Shown one piece after another: positions 59,001 through 64,000 of a stretch of 64,000 nucleotides of DNA; the first letter of the stretch is position 1; each line of letters begins with the position of its first letter. Source of the stretch: Sipunculus nudus (taxonomy: Eukaryota > Annelida > Sipuncula > Golfingiida > Sipunculidae); assembly GCA_026874595.1 (NCBI GenBank), contig CM049311.1:5245676-5309675 (forward strand), read 5' to 3'. Under the pieces are notes generated by a model. That model saw only the letters and a program-made list of their open reading frames with translations. It was not told the DNA's origin and did no database searches. Both the position numbers and the translations under genes were made by a program.

Positions 59001-59408
59001 CATTTCAGGATGTGACGCATCAAAAATTATAAGTGTTTTTAGGGAGTTCAACCCTTGGAAGGCGCGGGTCCGGATGACGTCTATCTGACAACCTTTCAGA
59101 TACAAAAGTTTCAATTCATGTAAACGGTTAAAGGTTCCCGGAAGCAGGTCGTGCCGATAAACTGAATTAACAAGGCAGGATACTATTAAATATGTCGTCT
59201 TCCATGATGGTATTTCAAGAAAGCCATCAGTATAACCCACTGTGGTGAAATCGCATTCCAGAGAAACGGCATCGTTTTCAAAGTAGTACCTGAATCCTTC
59301 ACAGAAAGATGGAACCGTGTAGTTGAAATCTGAAGCGGTGGCTAGAGCTGACATGAGCAACAAAAGGGCTCCCGTGTAACCAAGCCGACCACGTGGGAGC
59401 CTCATCAT
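56004..59408 (-). CDS. Toll-like receptor TLR-C (multiple cysteine cluster type)
   Basis: Single-exon coding region of 1134 residues. The start is ATG ATG at 59408-59403; either Met gives a signal peptide (about 1-26) ending before SDFNYT, the same mature start as TLR-A. LRRs span about 95-620, then LRRCT (about 633-690, CDCKSHW), LRRNT (about 691-712, CPLNCTC), LRRs (about 725-850) and LRRCT (about 856-916, NPWRCSC). A membrane span (about 932-954) and TIR (about 982-1118) follow, with YDAFISYS, CVHYRDWPVGASIAE and FWEKL. The first ~100 TIR residues differ from TLR-A at only about eight positions, whereas the ectodomains are much more diverged. It is convergent with KDM1A, outside the nested pair. 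Ligand unknown; a membrane immune or developmental receptor by family. Confidence 0.95.
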   Translation of the reverse strand: MMRLPRGRLGYTGALLLLMSALATASDFNYTVPSFCEGFRYYFENDAVSLECDFTTVGYTDGFLEIPSWKTTYLIVSCLVNSVYRHDLLPGTFNRLHELKLLYLKGCQIDVIRTRAFQGLNSLKTLIIFDASHPEMFPSNPRFHPRFEKVFNDTPNLSIIDLENNALTDASIPRDLFCPLKGLRALNLGVNFISGSSHFGLFCPAKEGIYPLKNLINLVLRHNYVRKLHPEAFMFTENLTSLDISGSGLTELPEKTIKNLKHLSHLNLSSNSLYHVPAFKHNKELINLTLDNNRIMALESDTFSSLHRLVLLNLKLNQVSALPAGVFKDLQALVYLDLSFNQIENIHNETFMQLHRLKRLYLRGNQIQNFDDGTFISLGKLLLLDLHGNKFEYIARETFTGLKNLRLLYISNNNLTDGHGVVSLVPMVGMLFISKNNLYILPSSIEGRSNLQYLLLDHNKIVSIYADDLRGTNLILLDLAHNQLVSLSSFLFRYARKLQILFLNNNLIKHIDRTTFNGLKRLRKLSLRNNYIEDISNLFSRLMSLELLDLSCNKITKLYKADFPNSLKIIGLGDNSIKYIESFTFRDMPHLIFVNLTNNVMRQLDGDIFTVSKRPVSKRPRFYLAGMRVFKTCDCKSHWLIQNTPRLDLTQYPLIADKIYLYCFTMHTPRRLLYIPSGKPEDFVCPDVEDCPLNCTCSHTYDWDRRQVYCQSKDFNFIPKMDKRTSHLYLQQNELHVIKPRDVSELFLLKSLHLEQSKIRLIMGGAFANLSSLEILFLQENHLQNIASDFFRDMVNLRILRLDGNQIVNIPGNSFHALVSLETLTLHNNNLVQLDEETLGDSLILPKLRNTTLRGNPWRCSCLESVSFQRWLIRMLRKISDTNSIKCDPPFVSETWRGNLTFPADTPIIKMNLTECRERQIINQIRHTPRGHVILISTLACAFVFMCFISLVVYRCKELLKVCIFSRYGLRLRPPVEDADKRYDAFISYSSKDEDFLAEQLLPKLEAGPKKYRLCVHYRDWPVGASIAESIITSVESSKRTIILLSNNFLDSEWCFCEFKTAHHKLLQDRTNRVIIILLDDIPSKNMDADMKLYMKSKTFLKFEERWFWEKLAYFMPEVTEKEQAQAEELELHG

Positions 59409-59435
59409 ATGTCTTGTTCATAACACACGAATCTG
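59409..59435 (-). other. TLR-C 5' UTR segment with predicted 3' splice site
   Basis: On the - strand, AATATAATTTTATTTCAG/ATTCGTG places an acceptor (AG at 59433-59434) 24 nt before the ATG. The exon begins ATTCGTG, compared with ATACATC in TLR-A, so the 5' UTR intron probably predates the TLR-A/TLR-C duplication. Confidence 0.6.
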
Positions 59436-60048
59436 AAATAAAATTATATTTAACAATTTTAATACTACATTATTCTTTTTATGAAGAGTTCGACTATCTA
59501 GGGAGCCCGCCGACAGGAGTTAGGGACTGGATTAAAAGGGGTGCAACGGGAGTTTTTTTAACATAGAAATAAAAGGCACCAGTTATTTAACACTACACGG
59601 GGCTCTAATTATATATTGACGTATTAAACACTTCACTGAGCACTAATAATTTGCGGAATTGATGCTACGTGCCGCACGGGGCATTTATTACTGTAAAGCC
59701 TCGTTCTCGCAACAGCATCAGAAGGAACTTATGACGTACGGGCGAAGGTATCGATTCGAGGAATATGTAAATTGAGGACTTTATGCCGGGTAGATTTTAT
59801 ACACCGTTGTACAAACTATATTCCCAATAACGGATGCTCCGAATTATGACCCAATTCATATATCTAAGTAGATATCAACCATGGCAAAACAAAAATGAAT
59901 CGTTAAAAAATTGTTACATGTGCATATTTAAATTCCAGTTAAAATATGGACACAAATGAAATAAATTTAAAAATTTGATCTTGTACACGAGTGGGAAATT
60001 GCATGGGAACACACACACACATACACACAAATCGTGACCGATAACAGA
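59436..60048. other. Sequence upstream of TLR-C, nothing firm
   Basis: A MITE-like start (TACTGTAAAGCCTCGTTCTC) lies at about 59692, and a CA repeat at about 60010. The TLR-C promoter or first exon is expected here or further upstream but was not identified. Confidence 0.4.
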
Positions 60049-60240
60049 TGCGACGAACTTTAAACACCGTGAATTATCAACAAATGTGACAGACTTTTAA
60101 CACCGTGAATTATTAACAGATGCGAGAGACTTTAAACAACGTGAACTATAAACAAATGCGACAGACTTTAAACACCGTGAACTATCAACAATTGCCACAG
60201 ACTTTAAACAACGTGAACTATAAACAGTTGCGACGTACTT
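60049..60240 (+). repeat. 36-bp tandem repeat (about 5 copies)
   Basis: Units follow GTGAATTATCAACAAATGTG plus ACAGACTTTTAACACC, with ACACC/ACAAC and TATCAAC/TATAAAC variants. The 36-bp period is seen between 60069 and 60105. It lies upstream of TLR-C. Confidence 0.85.
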
Positions 60241-61165
60241 AAATGCATGGAGAGGGAAGGACTCATGGACTATTAACAGATATAAAGTTAGGGTTATATA
60301 CAGCAGTTCGCATTATAGATCACGTGGTCCTATTTATTTACATGACCTGGGGTCACCAAGCCCTGAACCTGAGGGAGAGTAGTGAATGGTCTGGCTTTCT
60401 CTGGTTGGCTCTAGTCATCATGTGGTGGAGCATCAAAAACACCCCATTGTTTGATTTTTAAGTATGTTAAGCATAATCTCCAATAAAATTGACAGTATTG
60501 GTCAATTGTTTAAATCTGTGGCCAATCAAAGAGTTGTTGAACAAATGCTTGTTTGGGACTGCTTGGTGGGGTATTTTGGGCTTCACTGCATTCGGGCCAG
60601 GATGGTTAAAAAAAAGAGATACACAAGCCCCTTTTTCTTGGTCTAGTTTGACTGAAGAAACAACAAATTCTCAGGTAAAAAAAAGGTTTAATATCAGAAT
60701 TTATTTTGAAAATTATTTAAAAGAGGCCCAAACCTCAGTTGTTATATAGATGTTTTATAGGGAAAATAAATACAGCCACGTGTCCTATAAACGGATGTCA
60801 AGGGTTTTGTAGCAATTATCGGCCTTTGGGATATTTTGTTTGTCTCTTTTTGTCCTGCATCTGAGACTGACAAATATGTGGACGTCATGCACATGGATGT
60901 TCTTTGATATCCCGTCCTGTTTATTTTACAAGATCCAAGTCCTTGGAACTCATTAGCATTCGATGTTTACTTGCACCAAAGGTAAACATGTCTGTTTATT
61001 TTGAATATAAAGACAACATCTCTGTTTCCTAGAGCAGAAACAATGCTCCGTTGATGGCTGAGGGTTTTTTTTTTCTCCTCAGATGATGGATTCCGTATAT
61101 ATACTATAAGCTATACTGGTGTGATATATCGGTATACATACTCTGAAAGGATGTATATATAAAAG

Positions 61166-61216
<51 letters not shown>

Positions 61217-62112
61217 TGTAGATGAAAAAAGTTGTGAGAACTTTGATTACCCTTTCACGCCTGCGAGTCATCTCCCACCCTTGGAGAAACGCCACCGGTG
61301 TGTGTTGGGGGGGGGGGGGGGTCCAAACTGCTTCATATACAGAACTTAAAGAATCGGTTCTACAATAAGAAACAATGACGCCACAGTCATATGTAATGTA
61401 TACTGGGGCGTGTTTTCGTTCTCCGAACATGTTCCTGTTCTTGTCTGTTAAAATGATGCAATTCAGATACCAAAACGGATTCGTCATATTCACTGATACA
61501 TGTATCTTGAAAATGTTGATACACAACTGTATCTTGAAAATGCCAATCAATAGTGTATATCATTTGTTTTCTTTGAAATTTATCAAATATTAGAGATGCA
61601 TTGCAGGAAGTACAAAATCAGCTTTATATCAGTCAAGAAAATTTAAATGTTCGAGTGTGGGTAGTCACTTCTTAGCGTGCTGCCATTGCTACCAGCCTTT
61701 CACCTCATTTCTGCGCCCCCCCCGAAGGTGTAACCTACTGTCGGTGTTGGTTACGTTTTCTTGAACAATGAACAGGAATATGCTCGTGTTTGTGACCAAA
61801 AAAGGTCTCTGTTCATGAACAGTGGTATGAACAGGAACGTCTTCCTGGAAAAAAAAAAGTCTGAACAACGACGTCACAGTCATATCCTAACATTGACAAA
61901 TACATAACAGTCATTCTACATACATGGTCCATGACAAAAGAGCCGAACCGGCACAAGAAAACAAGGAATAATTTTTCATGAACATATTTTTTATATAGCT
62001 GTATCCAATGTTTATACATAAAACATTCCATCTATATCCATAAGTTCATATCTTAGAATTACATGAAAAGAAGGAATATATTATAAATAAGAATAAGCTA
62101 ATTAAATTTCAA
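60241..62112. other. Unassigned sequence with microsatellites
   Basis: A TG run (about 61176-61215) and a G run (about 61307-61321) are present. No conserved coding region was recognised. Confidence 0.45.
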
Positions 62113-62357
62113 TTATAAAGGTAACAAAAAAACCTCTCCGATCATAAAGCTGGAGATATACTCGCCTGCCTTTTTTCTTGGCTCTCTCTCTGGGTGCTCC
62201 AGCGCGTGTTGATATGCTGCAGCTGTTGCTGGGCTGATATTTATACTAACATCTCTCCGAGCCGGACATGGTTCTTGAATGTGCCGCGGAAGGAGCGGGA
62301 GGGAAGACATGCTACTGGTCACGCGGGCGGGAGTGAAGGTTCTACTACATGTTACTT
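62113..62357 (-). CDS. Possible coding exon, unknown protein
   Basis: On the - strand a plausible acceptor (GCTAAACCTGTAG, AG at 62358-62359) is followed by a GC-richer stretch with an ATG at 62310. The frame reads MSSLPLLPRHIQEPCPARRD, then VSINISPATAAAYQHALEHP and EREPRKKAGEY, staying open to 62113. The composition is unlike the AT-rich surroundings and the peptide is not low complexity. I do not recognise a family, no clear donor was found (GCGA/GTATAT or GAG/GTTTTT are possible), and there are no partner exons. It may be non-coding. Confidence 0.2.
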
Positions 62358-62423
62358 CTACAGGTTTAGCATTAAAACTCACAATTTAAAGGCAAAAAAT
62401 AACATTGAGGCAAATAATGTAGG

Positions 62424-62428
<5 letters not shown>

Positions 62429-62485
<57 letters not shown>

Positions 62486-62486
62486 A
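62429..62486. repeat. (TA)n microsatellite
   Basis: A TA run of about 55 bp with one TTTATA interruption near its right end. Confidence 0.9.
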
Positions 62487-63094
62487 ACGTTGTGTGTTTG
62501 TATGTGTTGCTTTTATAGCAAATGTTATCTTACAATTATTTCTTCTACATTTTTCTACGTTGCAGGTGTTATTAAAGCTAAACTGATACTTAAGTCAAAA
62601 TCATAACGAAACTATGTACAATGTATATGTATATGTACATGCAAGTAGGATTTACATATACTATTTTCTTTAAATTTTATCTCAGCGACATTCCATATGA
62701 GTTTGAGAATATGTTGCATTCGTTAGAGATTTAAGGCACTCCAATGCTGAAATGCAATTGTAATAATAATTATAAAAATATAAAAATACTAACAGTTTGA
62801 GAAATTTGCTTGATATTTATTCTCAATACTTAATATTAGGGATTCTTATACTGAAATTTAATTAATAGTAAATCTTTAAAAATAGAAAATACTTTTAAGA
62901 TGGTCCCTTAGACTGTCTAAATCTAAAAATAGACTCTGCCATAACAAAATACTAGTATGCCGATGAGCAATTAGTAAACAGCGTAATGCTAGCTTTATCT
63001 TAAAAAAGGAGGCTCGGACACCGTTTACTGTGACAGCTGCATGGTTTGACATACTTATATACGTTTAACAGAATCACATGTGAGCCCACGTTTA
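62487..63094. other. AT-rich sequence, nothing assigned
   Basis: No coding, RNA or repeat structure was recognised. Confidence 0.4.
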
Positions 63095-63303
63095 TTTGCC
63101 TACATGAGAAGTGACATCCATTGGTGCCATCACTCCGCTATCAAAACCACCATTTCTGTATAGTCTTATACGCTCATCACGCAGCGGTCATACACTGCAG
63201 TCGTCCCAGAGCTCCTTTGTTTTAACCGCTGCATCGTACAGCAAGATTCTCTGCTTCTCGAATTTCAAACATGCGACAACCGCTCGGATATTATAAAAAA
63301 ACT
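63095..63303 (-). pseudogene. Coding-like stretch interrupted by one TGA, unknown origin
   Basis: One - strand frame reads YNIRAVVACLKFEKQRILLY, then DAAVKTKELWDDCSV, a TGA at 63190-63188, and continues PLRDERIRLYRNGGFDSGVM, then APMDVTSHVGK to a TAA at 63094-63092. Both halves have protein-like composition and the region is GC-richer than its flanks. It may be a decayed exon or a remnant of a retroelement ORF. It is not identified, and there is no evidence that the TGA is read through. Confidence 0.2.
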
Positions 63304-63689
63304 TTTATTCAAAGTGGATCAATTATATTAAATTGTACATTTGTCAGTCATGTTTTCATGAATTGATTTGTCTTGTTTATTCAAATTTTCAGTAATGACA
63401 GGGCATAGGTGTATCAGCGATCCTTATCTAACTGCTATGATAAAAATAAGATAAAAATACAATAGTCACAAAGACTCTCATTCACAGAATTTCAAAATCT
63501 GTCCTAAACTTGCGTATAATGATTAAATGTTTAGAAAAAAAGCTTTCCGTATAAATTCATTTTGTGGGGACAACCGTCTCTATTTTTAATGCCAGTTTAA
63601 CAAAACATTCCATTCCAGTGTTACATCGTGACAGGATAGTAACACATACACGCTTCCTCTCATTTTATATCCTGGTGTTAACCAGGCCC

Positions 63690-63955
63690 GATAACTAGCT
63701 ATACCTGCTTGCCCTGGGTGTGTAATAGTCCAATTTGCTGGCCTTTTCCGCCGAGCCCCCCCCCCCCCCCCCCCCCCCCCGAGGCTCATTCGTTTGTGAG
63801 TGAAACACGGTCGTGGGGGAAGGTATTCCCATGAAGCCTCCAGACCGCTCACCATGGAAACCGACCGTAAAAAAAATATCTGACCACCTCAGCTGACATT
63901 CGAACTCACGATCTATCCGTATACCATAAAAGGCTTTTCGTGTTGATTGAGTATG
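63690..63955 (-). repeat. Possible SINE-like repeat with internal homopolymer
   Basis: On the - strand a B-box-like GAGTTCGAATGTC is followed by a GC-rich body (GTCGGTTTCCATGGTGAGCG) and a G homopolymer (63756-63780 on the + strand as C). A tRNA-derived repeat is likely but no second copy exists in the window. Confidence 0.3.
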
Positions 63956-64000
63956 CATGGCAAATATAAATATTCCATATATTTAATGTTAAAATATTAG

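Noticed and set aside
60243-60749. Small + strand ORFs (about 60-86 codons) upstream of TLR-C
   Set aside because: Overlapping frames of similar length, no recognisable motif and no supporting splice structure. They are treated as chance ORFs.

Overview
The window is animal nuclear DNA: AT-rich, with GT-AG introns, no operons, and dense non-autonomous transposons and satellite arrays. The gene content (multiple-cysteine-cluster Toll-like receptors with single-exon coding regions, beside an invertebrate-type LSD1) and the tRNA-derived SINEs suggest a lophotrochozoan, most likely a bivalve mollusc. The species cannot be fixed from sequence alone.

The backbone gene is KDM1A/LSD1, the FAD-dependent lysine-specific histone demethylase, on the + strand. 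Nine exons (479-569, 1851-1985, 5042-5115, 5993-6141, 41781-41876, 49242-49444, 50391-50633, 51093-51174, 51668-51906) encode the last ~436 residues: the end of the region before the tower, the tower, the second half of the amine-oxidase domain, and the stop. The SWIRM domain and first half of the oxidase domain lie upstream of the window. All reading phases join and all visible splice sites are GT-AG.

Three Toll-like receptor genes lie on the - strand. TLR-A (8398-11808) and TLR-B (21996-25334) sit inside the 35.6-kb KDM1A intron 6142-41780. TLR-C (56004-59408) lies 4.1 kb past the KDM1A stop, tail to tail with it. Each encodes a signal peptide, an LRR ectodomain with two LRRCT cysteine clusters, one membrane span and a TIR domain. 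Each has a plausible 3' splice site 24-41 nt before its ATG, which implies a spliced 5' leader. TLR-A and TLR-C are close paralogues; TLR-B is more distant.

The rest of the large intron and its neighbours is repeat-built. There are three families of Helitron-like elements (816-1758, 17127-18857, 44076-45909; 35170-36383; 2037 onward and 48010-48674) that share one architecture. Two TIR elements flanked by TA share ends (26344-27611, 34849-39203), and the larger carries a 30-bp satellite. A 2.18-kb foldback element lies in a TA run (32514-34693). Satellites with periods of 58, 22, 78 and 32 bp are also present, three of them close to KDM1A splice sites. No transposase, helicase or reverse transcriptase ORF was recognised, so all elements appear non-autonomous.

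From 59.4 kb to the end there is mostly unassigned sequence with short tandem repeats, one possible exon (about 62.1-62.36 kb, - strand) and an interrupted coding-like stretch (63.1-63.3 kb, - strand).
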